Origin: Oscillospiraceae bacterium
GTDB taxonomy: Bacteria > Bacillota > Clostridia > Oscillospirales > Oscillospiraceae
Reading direction: 5' to 3'
Assembly (NCBI GenBank): GCA_017435525.1
Contig: JAFSEW010000038.1
Span: 1-64,000, forward strand
DNA: 64,000 nt
Shown piece after piece: positions 7,867 to 15,268 of the stretch. The notes under the pieces were generated by a model. It worked only from the letters and a program-made list of their open reading frames with translations. It made no database searches and was not told the origin of the DNA. Made by a program: the position numbers and the translations under genes. Each line of letters opens with the position of its first letter. Position 1 is the stretch's first letter.

Positions 7867-9222
7867 ATGAAAAACAAGAAAAAATTGATGGTATCTGTCA
7901 TGGCAGGCCTTCTGGCCGCAGTGCTGCTGCTGACGCTGATCGTCGGTCTCATCCCGGTTGCAGCGGGCGCCGCTTCCTCCAAGGAGCTGAAGGGCCAGCT
8001 GAATGACCTGAAGGCCCAGCGGGGCGAGATCCGCTCCCAGATCAAAGAGCTGGAAAGCCACATCAAGGACAATATGTCTGAGATGGAAAAGATCGTGGCA
8101 GAGAAAAATGTGATCGACCAGGAAATCGGCCTGCTGAGCCAGGAGATTCTCAATGTCAACGAGCAGATCACGGCCTACGGCCTGCTGATCGCCGACAAGC
8201 AGGATGAGCTGGATGCAGCCCAGGCAAGACATGAGGAACTGAGCGAAAAGAACAAGGCCCGTATCCGTGCCATGGAAGAGGACGGCAGCCTGTCCTACTG
8301 GGCTGTGCTGTTCAAGGCCAACAGCTTTGCAGACCTGCTGGATCGGCTGAATATGATTCAGGAGATCGCCGCTGCGGATCAGCGCCGACTGAAGGAAATG
8401 AGCGAGGCCGCAGAGGAAGTTGCCGTTGCCCGGGACTCTCTGGAAGTGGAGAAGGCCGATCTGGAAGTGACCAGAGCCGAGTTGGATGTGCTGCAGGAAG
8501 AACTGGACGGCAAGCGTGCCGAAGCAGACGAGCTGCTGCATCAGCTGATCGAAAAGGGCAAGGAATATGAGCAGATGGTGGATCAGGCAGAGGCAGACGA
8601 AGAAGCCCTGATTGCCCAGATCGCCGCTGCGGAAAAGGCTTACAATGAAGCCCGTGCCCGTGAAGAGGAAGAGCGCCGCCGTAAGGAAGAGGAAGAGCGC
8701 AAAAAGCGTGAGGAAGAGGAAAAGAAAAAACAGGAAGAAGCCAACAAGAACAACCAGAACAACGGCAATTCCAACAACGATGCTTCCGAAAAGCCTGAGG
8801 ATCAGCCCTCTGACGAGAAACCCAATTCTTCTGAAGGCTGGATCCGGCCCTGTAAGTACAAGCTGCTTTCCAGCCCCTATGGCTGGCGTACCCACCCGGT
8901 GTACGGTGACCGCCGCTTCCACAGCGGTGTGGACCTGGCCGGTTCTCAGGGCACTCCCATCGTAGCTGCCCGCAGCGGAACCGTTACCACCGCATCTTAC
9001 AACGGTTCCAGCGGTTACTTTGTTACCATTAACCATGGCGACGGCTATTCTTCCAGCTATCTGCACCTGACCGGCTTTACCGTGAAGGTGGGTCAGAAGG
9101 TCAGCCAGGGTCAGACCATCGGCTATATGGGCTCCACCGGTGTTTCCACCGGCCCGCACCTGCATTTCTCCATTTATTACAATGGCAGCACGGTGAACCC
9201 CGCCAGCTACATAAACTTCTGA
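7867..9222 (+). CDS. Coiled-coil M23 peptidoglycan endopeptidase (EnvC/PcsB-like partner of FtsEX)
   Basis: Probable cell-wall hydrolase under FtsEX control. The 451 residues comprise an N-terminal signal/anchor helix (about 8-32), a long coiled coil (about 36-290) ending in a charged run of Glu/Lys/Arg, an Asn/Ser/Pro linker (about 295-325) and a LytM/M23 domain (about 330-451). The zinc site is complete: H352 and D356 in FHSGVDLAG and H433 in GPHLHFSI, with H400 (SYLHLTG) and H431 as active-site histidines, so unlike EnvC it should be catalytically active. It starts 20 nt after ftsX with AGGAG before the ATG, in the same operon. Confidence 0.92.
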   Translation: MKNKKKLMVSVMAGLLAAVLLLTLIVGLIPVAAGAASSKELKGQLNDLKAQRGEIRSQIKELESHIKDNMSEMEKIVAEKNVIDQEIGLLSQEILNVNEQITAYGLLIADKQDELDAAQARHEELSEKNKARIRAMEEDGSLSYWAVLFKANSFADLLDRLNMIQEIAAADQRRLKEMSEAAEEVAVARDSLEVEKADLEVTRAELDVLQEELDGKRAEADELLHQLIEKGKEYEQMVDQAEADEEALIAQIAAAEKAYNEARAREEEERRRKEEEERKKREEEEKKKQEEANKNNQNNGNSNNDASEKPEDQPSDEKPNSSEGWIRPCKYKLLSSPYGWRTHPVYGDRRFHSGVDLAGSQGTPIVAARSGTVTTASYNGSSGYFVTINHGDGYSSSYLHLTGFTVKVGQKVSQGQTIGYMGSTGVSTGPHLHFSIYYNGSTVNPASYINF

Positions 9223-9233
9223 GTGTAATGCAT

Positions 9234-9258
9234 CCCACAGCCCATTTTGGGCTGTGGG
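9234..9258 (+). terminator. Hairpin between the M23 and S41 genes, possible attenuator
   Basis: Perfect 11-bp stem CCCACAGCCCA/TGGGCTGTGGG with a TTT loop and no clear U-tract. It probably modulates read-through into the S41 gene or protects the upstream mRNA. Confidence 0.45.
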
Positions 9259-9282
9259 ACAGCTTTCTATGAGGTGATTTTT

Positions 9283-10434
9283 TTGAAAAAGTTTCTGCTT
9301 GTCCTTTCCTATATTCTGGTAGCGGCGGCTGCGGCGGTGGTAACCCTGGCGGTTGCCCAACCCCGGAGCAGCGCCACCATGTCCAAGCTGGATCAGCTGA
9401 GCCTGCTGATCCAAACGGTCTTTATTGAAGAACCGGATGTGAAAGCTATGGGAGATGCCGCCGCGGAAGCTATGGTGGATTCCCTGGGAGATCAGTGGAG
9501 CCACTATATGGATGCGGAATCCTACGCCGAATACAAGGCGCAGATGGCCAATGCCTATGTGGGTATCGGCGTTACGGTTACCCAGGGAGAAGATGGCTAC
9601 ATCCACATTTTGCGGGTGGAAGCCGGTGGCCCTGCATTGGATGCGGGCATGAAAGCCGGTGATGTGATCGTGGCAGTGGAAGGGGAGGACATCGGCGGCC
9701 TGAGCCTGGAGGAAGTGCAGAACAGGATTCGGGGCAAAGAGGGTACCCCGGTAAAGCTGACAGTGCGCCGGGAGGAAGAAACCCGGGAAATCACCATTAC
9801 CCGCAGGAAGATTCAGGTGGTTGTGGCAACCGGTGAGATGCTGGAAGATGGCATCGGCCTGGTGCAGATTGCCAATTTTGATGCCCGCTGTGCGGAGGAA
9901 ACCCTGCGTATCATCGAAGATCTGCTGGCCCAGGGTGCGGAGAAGCTGATTTTTGATGTGCGCTATAATCCCGGCGGCTATCAGCAGGAACTGGTGAAAA
10001 TTCTGGACTACCTGCTGCCGGAGGGACCGCTGTTCCGCAGCGTAAATTACGCCGGAGAAGAGACGGTGGACCAGTCCGATGCCAGATGCCTGGATATTCC
10101 CATGGCAGTTCTGATCAATGGCGACAGCTACTCTGCCGCGGAGTTCTTTGCCGCAGCGCTCAGCGAGTATGAGGCCGCCGTGACTGTAGGCGAACCCACC
10201 ACCGGCAAGGGGTATTTCCAGAGCGCCTTCACCCTGGTGGATGGCTCCGCCGCGGTACTTTCCATCGGCAAGTATACCACCCCCAAGGGCGTCAGCCTGG
10301 CGGATGTGGGTCTGACGCCGGATATTACGGTGGATGTGGATGAAGAACTCTACATGGAGATTTACCACGGGTATGTGACCTATGAGGAAGATCCCCAGAT
10401 TCAGGCTGCCGTAGAAGCGCTGAAAGCAGGCTGA
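9283..10434 (+). CDS. C-terminal processing peptidase, S41 family (CtpA-like)
   Basis: Membrane-anchored extracytoplasmic serine protease. From a TTG start the protein has 383 residues: an N-terminal anchor (3-25), a PDZ domain (about 92-170, with AGMKAGDVIVAVEGEDIGG) and the S41 catalytic core (about 185-355). The Ser-Lys dyad is visible: S284 in NGDSYSAAEFF and K309 in TTGKGYF. The TTG at 9283-9285 is chosen because GAGGTG at 9271-9276 sits 6 nt before it and it opens directly into the signal anchor; the frame back to 9247 overlaps the upstream hairpin. It follows the M23 gene and may process cell-wall enzymes. Confidence 0.93.
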   Translation: MKKFLLVLSYILVAAAAAVVTLAVAQPRSSATMSKLDQLSLLIQTVFIEEPDVKAMGDAAAEAMVDSLGDQWSHYMDAESYAEYKAQMANAYVGIGVTVTQGEDGYIHILRVEAGGPALDAGMKAGDVIVAVEGEDIGGLSLEEVQNRIRGKEGTPVKLTVRREEETREITITRRKIQVVVATGEMLEDGIGLVQIANFDARCAEETLRIIEDLLAQGAEKLIFDVRYNPGGYQQELVKILDYLLPEGPLFRSVNYAGEETVDQSDARCLDIPMAVLINGDSYSAAEFFAAALSEYEAAVTVGEPTTGKGYFQSAFTLVDGSAAVLSIGKYTTPKGVSLADVGLTPDITVDVDEELYMEIYHGYVTYEEDPQIQAAVEALKAG

Positions 10435-10460
10435 ACCGGCATAAAAGTTGGAAAATCACC

Positions 10461-10489
10461 TTGACGGATAGATAATTTTCCACTATAAT
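10461..10489 (+). promoter_or_regulatory. Sigma-A promoter for greA-lysS
   Basis: TTGACG at 10461-10466, 17-bp spacer, consensus TATAAT at 10484-10489, 42 nt before the greA start codon. Confidence 0.9.
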
Positions 10490-10531
10490 TGTTTGGATAA
10501 AATATTATTTATGGAAGGAAGGACTTTCCTT

Positions 10532-11011
10532 ATGGCAAAAGAATTTAAGATTACCGGCTTGCGTCTGGTCGAGCTGGAAAAGGAACTGAACTATCTGAAG
10601 ACCACCCGTGAGCGTGAAATCGCTGCAATGATCGCAGAAGCCCGCTCCTACGGTGACCTTTCCGAAAACTCTGAGTACGATGCTGCCAAGAACGAGCAGG
10701 CCAAGCTCTATGGCCGCATTGCGGAAATCGAAGATATCCTGTCCCACGCAGTGGTGATTGAAGACGAGAACGAGGCTTCCGGCCGTGTTGGTCTGGGCTG
10801 CCTGGTTACCGTGAAGAATGTGGCTACCGGCGATGTGGCAGAGTACAAGATCACCGGCTCCCAGGAAGCTAACCCCATGGAGAACAAGCTGTCCGACGAT
10901 TCTCCCTTTGGCCGCGCCGCTGTGGGTAAGGCCGCCGGTGAAACCTTCACCTACAGTGCACCTGCCGGTTCTTTCACCATGGAAATCATCCGTATCTCCC
11001 GTGAGGGCTAA
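10532..11011 (+). CDS. greA: Transcription elongation factor GreA
   Basis: Binds RNA polymerase and stimulates cleavage of backtracked RNA. The 159 residues have the N-terminal coiled coil with the acidic tip (about 10-75; ARSYGDLSENSEYDAAK is the GreA signature) and the C-terminal FKBP-like domain (DDSPFGRAAVGKAAGE). The ATG at 10532 gives the normal N-terminus MAKEFKITG; GGAAGGAAGG at 10513-10522 precedes it. The frame to 10493 would extend into the promoter region. It is 3 nt from lysS and co-transcribed with it. Confidence 0.97.
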   Translation: MAKEFKITGLRLVELEKELNYLKTTREREIAAMIAEARSYGDLSENSEYDAAKNEQAKLYGRIAEIEDILSHAVVIEDENEASGRVGLGCLVTVKNVATGDVAEYKITGSQEANPMENKLSDDSPFGRAAVGKAAGETFTYSAPAGSFTMEIIRISREG

Positions 11012-11014
11012 GCC

Positions 11015-12508
11015 ATGGCAAAGTTTGTACCGCAGGCAGAGCTGCCTGTTTCTGAGCAGGCCCAGATCCGCCGGGAAAAGCTGGCGGCGCTGCAGGCCGA
11101 GGGTCGGGACCCCTTTGTCCAGACCAAGTATGATTTCAATGCCGATTCCGCTGCTATCAAGGCAGACTACGAAGGCTTTGAAGGCAAGACCGTCAAGATC
11201 GCCGGTCGTCTCATGAGCAAGCGCGGCCAGGGTAAGGTCATGTTCTGCGACCTGCAGGATTCCACCGGCCGCATCCAGCTGTTTGTGAAGATCGATGAAC
11301 TGGGCGAAGAGGAATATGCCCGCTTCAAGCGCAATGACATCGGCGATATTCTGGGCGTGGAAGGCGAAGTGTTCAAGACCAAGACCGAGGAGATCTCCGT
11401 CCGGGCCAAGAATGTTGTGCTGCTGAGCAAGTCCCTGCTGCCCCTGCCTGAGAAGTACCACGGCCTCACCGATAAGGAGATCCGCTTCCGTCAGCGCTAT
11501 GTGGATCTGATGGTCAATCCCGAAGTGAAGCAGAACTTTGTGATTCGTTCCAAGTTCATCAAGTTCATGCGTAACTACCTGGACAACATGGGCTACATCG
11601 AAGTGGAAACCCCCGTGCTGAATACCATCGCAGGCGGCGCTTCCGCCCGTCCCTTTATTACCCATCATAACACCCTGGATATCGACATGTATATGCGAAT
11701 CGCCACCGAGCTGCCCCTGAAGCGGCTGATCATCGGCGGCATGGACCGGGTGTATGAGATCGGCCGTATCTTCCGCAACGAAGGTATGGATCCCAAGCAC
11801 AACCCCGAATTTACCTCCGTGGAGCTGTACCAGGCTTACGCCGATTTCCACGATATGATGGATATCTGCGAAGGTATCATCTCCGGCGCCGCCAAGGAGA
11901 TCCTGGGCACCTATGAGGTGGAATGGATGGGCGAGAGAATCAACCTGGCTCCCGGCTGGCGCCGCATGACCATGGTGGAAGCTGTCCGAGAGTATGTGGG
12001 TATCGACTTTGATGCCATCTCCGATGATGCTGAGGCTGTGGCCGCTGCCAAGGCCAAGGGCGTGGAGCTCAGCGATGCCGCTGAGAAGACCTGGGGCAAT
12101 GCCCTGTATGCCTGCTTCGATCAGCGGGTGGAAGAGCACCTGATCCAGCCTACCTTTATCACCATGTATCCTGTGGAAGTGAGCCCCCTGACCAAGCGCA
12201 GCCCTGCCGATCCCCGGCTGACCGAGCGCTTCGAGGCTTTCGTCTGCCACAGTGAGATGGGCAACGCCTACTCCGAGCTGAACGATCCTATCGACCAGCG
12301 GGCCCGCTTTATGAAGCAGGTGGAGCAGCGTGAGCGCGGTGACGACGAGACCGAAATGCTGGACGAGGATTTCCTCAACGCCATGGAATACGGCATGCCT
12401 CCCACGGGCGGCATGGGCATCGGCATCGACCGCTGCGTAATGCTGCTCACCGGCAGCGATTCCATCCGCGAGGTCATCCTGTTCCCCACCATGAAGCCTT
12501 TGGACTAA
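11015..12508 (+). CDS. lysS: Lysyl-tRNA synthetase, class II
   Basis: Charges tRNA-Lys in the cytosol. The 497-residue protein has an N-terminal OB-fold anticodon-binding domain (about 50-150) and a class II core. Motif 2 is seen as FRNEGMDPKHNPEF and motif 3 as GMGIGIDRCVMLLTG. The length matches bacterial LysS. It follows greA in one transcript and ends at an intrinsic terminator. Confidence 0.97.
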   Translation: MAKFVPQAELPVSEQAQIRREKLAALQAEGRDPFVQTKYDFNADSAAIKADYEGFEGKTVKIAGRLMSKRGQGKVMFCDLQDSTGRIQLFVKIDELGEEEYARFKRNDIGDILGVEGEVFKTKTEEISVRAKNVVLLSKSLLPLPEKYHGLTDKEIRFRQRYVDLMVNPEVKQNFVIRSKFIKFMRNYLDNMGYIEVETPVLNTIAGGASARPFITHHNTLDIDMYMRIATELPLKRLIIGGMDRVYEIGRIFRNEGMDPKHNPEFTSVELYQAYADFHDMMDICEGIISGAAKEILGTYEVEWMGERINLAPGWRRMTMVEAVREYVGIDFDAISDDAEAVAAAKAKGVELSDAAEKTWGNALYACFDQRVEEHLIQPTFITMYPVEVSPLTKRSPADPRLTERFEAFVCHSEMGNAYSELNDPIDQRARFMKQVEQRERGDDETEMLDEDFLNAMEYGMPPTGGMGIGIDRCVMLLTGSDSIREVILFPTMKPLD

Positions 12509-12510
12509 GA

Positions 12511-12552
12511 AACCCGCAAAAAACGCCGAAATCCCTGTTTGCGGGCTTTTTT
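12511..12552 (+). terminator. Intrinsic terminator of greA-lysS
   Basis: Stem CCCGCAAA (12513-12520) with TTTGCGGG (12538-12545) followed by CTTTTTTG. Confidence 0.85.
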
Positions 12553-12609
12553 GAGCGTACTAAGAACTTGGAAAGACCAACTTACCAATTATTTATCCAA
12601 AATGCTTGA

Positions 12610-12641
12610 GAAAGTGCTGTCTTTGGACGGCACTTTCTTTT
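12610..12641 (+). terminator. Orphan intrinsic terminator
   Basis: Twelve-bp stem 12610-12621 with 12626-12637 (one wobble pair), four-base loop, then TTTT. Confidence 0.75.
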
Positions 12642-12708
12642 GTAAAGGGCTTTTTTCGAGATGAGTAAATCATCATAAGCTAATACCGAGAATGGTTGTG
12701 TGTTGAGG

Positions 12709-12735
12709 AGCAGGGCTTGTGGGCCCTGCTTTTTC
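12709..12735 (+). terminator. Orphan intrinsic terminator
   Basis: AGCAGGGC (12709-12716) pairs with GCCCTGCT (12723-12730), followed by TTTTTC. Confidence 0.75.
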
Positions 12736-12741
12736 TTGACC

Positions 12742-12770
12742 TTGAAAACTGCTAATCCGGAGAGTATAAT
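12742..12770 (+). promoter_or_regulatory. Promoter of the two-gene nuclease-like module
   Basis: TTGAAA at 12742-12747, 17-bp spacer, consensus TATAAT at 12765-12770. Confidence 0.8.
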
Positions 12771-12801
12771 GTAGCTAAATAAAACTGCAAGGATGAAAGT
12801 T

Positions 12802-13260
12802 ATGGAAAATTCTTATAAATCATCGTCACATGTGCAGATGCATGCCGAAAATGTGATATTTCAAAAAGTCGAAGCACTACTGAATATTAGATTCGAAAGA
12901 AATAAGAAAATCTATTTGGCTGACAACGCATTTACATATATGCAGCCTGACTTTTATTCCGAAGAACACTGCATCGTCGGCGAAATATTTGCACATATCG
13001 GCAAACCTAAAAAGGCACAGGATAACAAGATTGCCAATGATATTTTGAAAATGCTGCTGCTGGAAAAGGTTACAGGTAAACAATATAGAAAAATTCTTGT
13101 CGTGTGCGACGCTGCGGAAAAGAAAAAGTTGGAAGGTCAATCTGTCTTGGCAGAGAGCATCCGGCAGTTTAACATCGAGGTTTTGCACATTGAAATTGAT
13201 GAAGATACACAAAAACAAATCTTGGCGGCACAAGAACTTCAGAAAATGACGAATGTATAA
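12802..13260 (+). CDS. Hypothetical protein, possible degenerate PD-(D/E)XK-type fold
   Basis: A 152-residue soluble protein. The core YMQPDFYSEEHCIVGEIFA continues into HIGKPKKAQDNKIANDILKM. The spacing of D50 (in QPD) and E61 (in VGEIF) resembles a PD-(D/E)XK nuclease core, with the lysine function possibly moved to K68 or the following helix. The pattern (I/V)(Y/F)AH.GK.K..Q..K...DILK seems to recur in uncharacterised bacterial proteins; I cannot name a family. Start: AAGGA at 12789-12793 overlaps the first ATG (12793) but is 8 nt from the ATG at 12802. It is AT-rich against the core genes and is followed 12 nt later by an HsdR_N-domain gene in the same transcript. Nuclease function is inference. 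Confidence 0.6.
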   Translation: MENSYKSSSHVQMHAENVIFQKVEALLNIRFERNKKIYLADNAFTYMQPDFYSEEHCIVGEIFAHIGKPKKAQDNKIANDILKMLLLEKVTGKQYRKILVVCDAAEKKKLEGQSVLAESIRQFNIEVLHIEIDEDTQKQILAAQELQKMTNV

Positions 13261-13272
13261 GAGGTAATTACC

Positions 13273-14460
13273 ATGCACATAGACCTATCTAAACAGCCCT
13301 TGCCTAAGGTTTACATTCGGAAAGGCAGAGAATGCTATCTCGACCCCATTAGAAAGAAACTGATTTATATTACTCCAGAGGAAACTGTGCGGCAGCAGGT
13401 TATTTCGCATCTGCTGTATGATTTAGCCGTTCCTGCTGATATGATTAGCGTTGAAGAGAATCTGTCGCATTATGGTATCAAGTCTATCCGGCGCACCGAT
13501 ATTACAATTAAGTGTTTGACCAAAGACGGTGATTTGATTCCTGTTGCGGTCATTGAGTGCAAGGCACCCGGCATCGGTTTGGGTGATAAGGTGGCGGAGC
13601 AGCTATCCTTCTACAGTGATACCTTGGGTTGCGATTACGCTATGATGATTAACGACATCGAGTATCAGTGTTATCACTATAACGAAAATACGCAGTGCTA
13701 TGATTTGTTGGAGAAGCTTCCTTGCTATGCGGATATTTTGGAGAATAGGTACACCATCCAGCCTGTCGAGGAGCAGCCTCCCAGACCGGCCTTTGAAGAA
13801 ATCAGCAAAATCTTCAAGGAGAATCCTGCTGCCTACGACATGGAAATCAGCCCCTCTACAGAGTATAATTTGGCTTGTGCATCATTCAATTTGCTTACCT
13901 GCTTGTTCGATGATGATCACAAACTGCCTTGCCAGCAGTATGGGGCATTTAACTTGATTGAAGATTACGGCGTCAGAATGCTGACCTACGGCAATGCTGG
14001 TGGCGGTGTGTTTTACGGTCCGTATCGTTCCTTCTTGATTGAGAGAAATGGCAGTACCGAATTTGTTTCTTTCGGATTCTCTACCTACGGTCGAAGCGAA
14101 AAGCCTGACAGTTGGAAAACCGCGTTGAATGTTGCTGTTGATAATGAAAAGGAATCCCACCATGCGCTGCAACTGAGCGTTGATGATAATGTTATATATC
14201 AAGACGGCAAGGTGACTTTCTACCATAGCGGCAGAATCGCTGTTGGAAACAAGGGCAGTGGAAAAGTCAGCGAACTCCGAGCCTTTGTAGAAACACGATA
14301 TCCAGAAATTATTGCTGGCAATCGGTTCAATCTCGGTGTATTGCGTCACAATCGAAACTGGAATCTTGATGACCCTGAGGTTGTTAAGCTGATTGAGAAT
14401 CTGATAACCTACGCCCTTATCAGAGACGAGTATCGAGCATTTGTAAAAGAGAAACATTAA
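13273..14460 (+). CDS. HsdR N-terminal domain (PD-(D/E)XK) protein without helicase
   Basis: Residues about 35-150 match the type I restriction enzyme HsdR N-terminal nuclease domain: ETVRQQVISHLLYDL, then RRTDITIKC (D76) and VAVIECKAPG (E95, K97), with AEQLSFYSDTLGCDYAM after it. D76, E95 and K97 make a complete PD-(D/E)XK triad. The remaining 240 residues show no SF2 helicase motifs and no match I recognise, so this 395-residue protein is not a normal HsdR of about 1000 residues, and no hsdM or hsdS is near. Preceded by GAGGT with a 9-nt gap; co-transcribed with the small gene upstream. Possible stand-alone nuclease or defence effector; that role is inferred. Confidence 0.75.
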   Translation: MHIDLSKQPLPKVYIRKGRECYLDPIRKKLIYITPEETVRQQVISHLLYDLAVPADMISVEENLSHYGIKSIRRTDITIKCLTKDGDLIPVAVIECKAPGIGLGDKVAEQLSFYSDTLGCDYAMMINDIEYQCYHYNENTQCYDLLEKLPCYADILENRYTIQPVEEQPPRPAFEEISKIFKENPAAYDMEISPSTEYNLACASFNLLTCLFDDDHKLPCQQYGAFNLIEDYGVRMLTYGNAGGGVFYGPYRSFLIERNGSTEFVSFGFSTYGRSEKPDSWKTALNVAVDNEKESHHALQLSVDDNVIYQDGKVTFYHSGRIAVGNKGSGKVSELRAFVETRYPEIIAGNRFNLGVLRHNRNWNLDDPEVVKLIENLITYALIRDEYRAFVKEKH

Positions 14461-14492
14461 ATAGGAACGCAGCCGTTTATCATGTAGCTAAT

Positions 14493-14531
14493 AACCACAA
14501 TGACCTGGGCTTTGCCCAGGTCATTGTGGTT
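14493..14531. terminator. Long perfect hairpin, probable bidirectional terminator
   Basis: An 18-bp perfect stem (14493-14510 with 14514-14531) with a TTT loop in the convergent gap between the HsdR_N gene and the GNAT gene. The U-tract is poor on both sides. Confidence 0.6.
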
Positions 14532-14537
14532 GGTTAA

Positions 14538-14609
14538 AGAAAACCACCAGCAGTGTGAAGTTATAATACAAAGGTAGACAACATGGTGGTTTTCTATGTG
14601 TCTACCTTT
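14538..14609. repeat. Two interleaved inverted repeats (A-B-A'-B' order)
   Basis: A is AGAAAACCACCA at 14538-14549 with its complement at 14584-14595. B is AAAGGTAGACA at 14570-14580 with its complement at 14599-14609. Because they interleave, the pairs can form either alternative hairpins or a pseudoknot. They lie in the 188-bp gap downstream of two converging genes. Confidence 0.7.
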
Positions 14610-14648
14610 ATGTTATTACTTCGTACGGCCAGTGGTTATGATTTTCTG

Positions 14649-15101
14649 TTATCTGTGGATATACATCCGTGTCATATCGGGTTCGCCGTTGCCTTGCACC
14701 ATGCACAGGAATTCCCAGCCGTAGCGTTCATAGAAGCCGGTGTGGTCGGTTACCAGATAGGCAGGCGAAATGCCCTTTGCCCGCAGATCTTCCACTGCCA
14801 TATTCAGCAGTTCTCCGGCGATACCCCGGCAGCGGTGACTTTCCTCGGTATACACAGCGCAGACATTGGGGGTCAGGTCGGGTCTGTCGTGGAAGTCATT
14901 TTCAATCACGCCGAGGCCGCCGACAATTTTGTCGCCATCCAGACAGAGAAACCACCCTAACTCAGTTTCCTTGGCCAGATAAGCCTCCATACATTCCAGA
15001 TAAGCTTCCTTGGGAACACCCCACTTGCTGTTGAACCAGCTTGCGGCAGCATCCATCAGCGCGGGGGTTTCCCGAAGGGTAATGTAGTGCAATTTGTTCA
15101 T
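14649..15101 (-). CDS. GNAT family N-acetyltransferase
   Basis: A 150-residue cytosolic acetyl-CoA-dependent acyltransferase. The fold is seen in order: a first helix (TPALMDAAASWFNSKWGVP), strand 4 LTPNVCAVYTEESHRCRGIA with the acetyl-CoA pyrophosphate loop (here HRCRGIAGELL, a Q/R-x-x-G-x-G/A variant), and the C-terminal FYERYGWEFL typical of the family. The substrate is unknown. Its promoter overlaps an inverted repeat at 15134-15174. It converges on the nuclease-like module. Confidence 0.88.
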   Translation of the reverse strand: MNKLHYITLRETPALMDAAASWFNSKWGVPKEAYLECMEAYLAKETELGWFLCLDGDKIVGGLGVIENDFHDRPDLTPNVCAVYTEESHRCRGIAGELLNMAVEDLRAKGISPAYLVTDHTGFYERYGWEFLCMVQGNGEPDMTRMYIHR

Positions 15102-15130
15102 GGTAAGTACCTTCCTCTTTGGTTTTCTTC

Positions 15131-15174
15131 ATGATACCACAGAAAAAGGATTTTTGCCAGTCCCTCTGTGGTAT
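15131..15174 (-). promoter_or_regulatory. GNAT promoter with overlapping inverted repeat
   Basis: On the minus strand TGGCAA (15159-15154), 17-bp spacer, TATCAT (15136-15131). A perfect inverted repeat, ATACCACAGA (15134-15143) and TCTGTGGTAT (15165-15174), brackets the promoter and covers the -10 element, as an operator might. Confidence 0.6.
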
Positions 15175-15204
15175 GTTACGGAAAAGAACGCCAAAGCAAT
15201 TTCG

Positions 15205-15232
15205 TTGACAGCAAAGGGAAGTATGCTATAAT
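15205..15232 (+). promoter_or_regulatory. Promoter of the 4Fe-4S membrane protein gene
   Basis: TTGACA at 15205-15210, 16-bp spacer, extended -10 TGCTATAAT with TATAAT at 15227-15232. Confidence 0.88.
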
Positions 15233-15268
15233 TTCGGTAGAGGAATCCTGAATTCTGCGAGGTGTGAG

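Larger units (their letters stand above)
12509..12801 (+). other. Intergenic stretch with three successive terminator hairpins
   Basis: No gene seen. After the lysS terminator come two more complete hairpins with T-runs, at 12610-12641 (GAAAGTGCTGTC stem) and 12709-12735 (AGCAGGGC stem), then a promoter for the nuclease-like module. Stacked orphan terminators may be remnants of lost small genes or insulation at an accessory insertion point. Confidence 0.6.

Noticed and set aside
7855..10368. 837-codon open frame on the minus strand
   Set aside because: It is antisense to the M23 and S41 genes, whose motifs are complete. The frame stays open because of GC-rich codon bias and its translation shows no domain.
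13273..14460. Complete type I restriction system
   Set aside because: Only an HsdR N-terminal domain is present; no helicase domain, methylase or specificity subunit in the window.
14461..14648. Possible retron or tRNA in the structured gap
   Set aside because: No cloverleaf and no reverse transcriptase gene nearby; kept only as an inverted-repeat observation.
14583..14960. 125-codon plus-strand frame opposite the GNAT gene
   Set aside because: Antisense of a well-supported GNAT; it also begins inside an inverted repeat.
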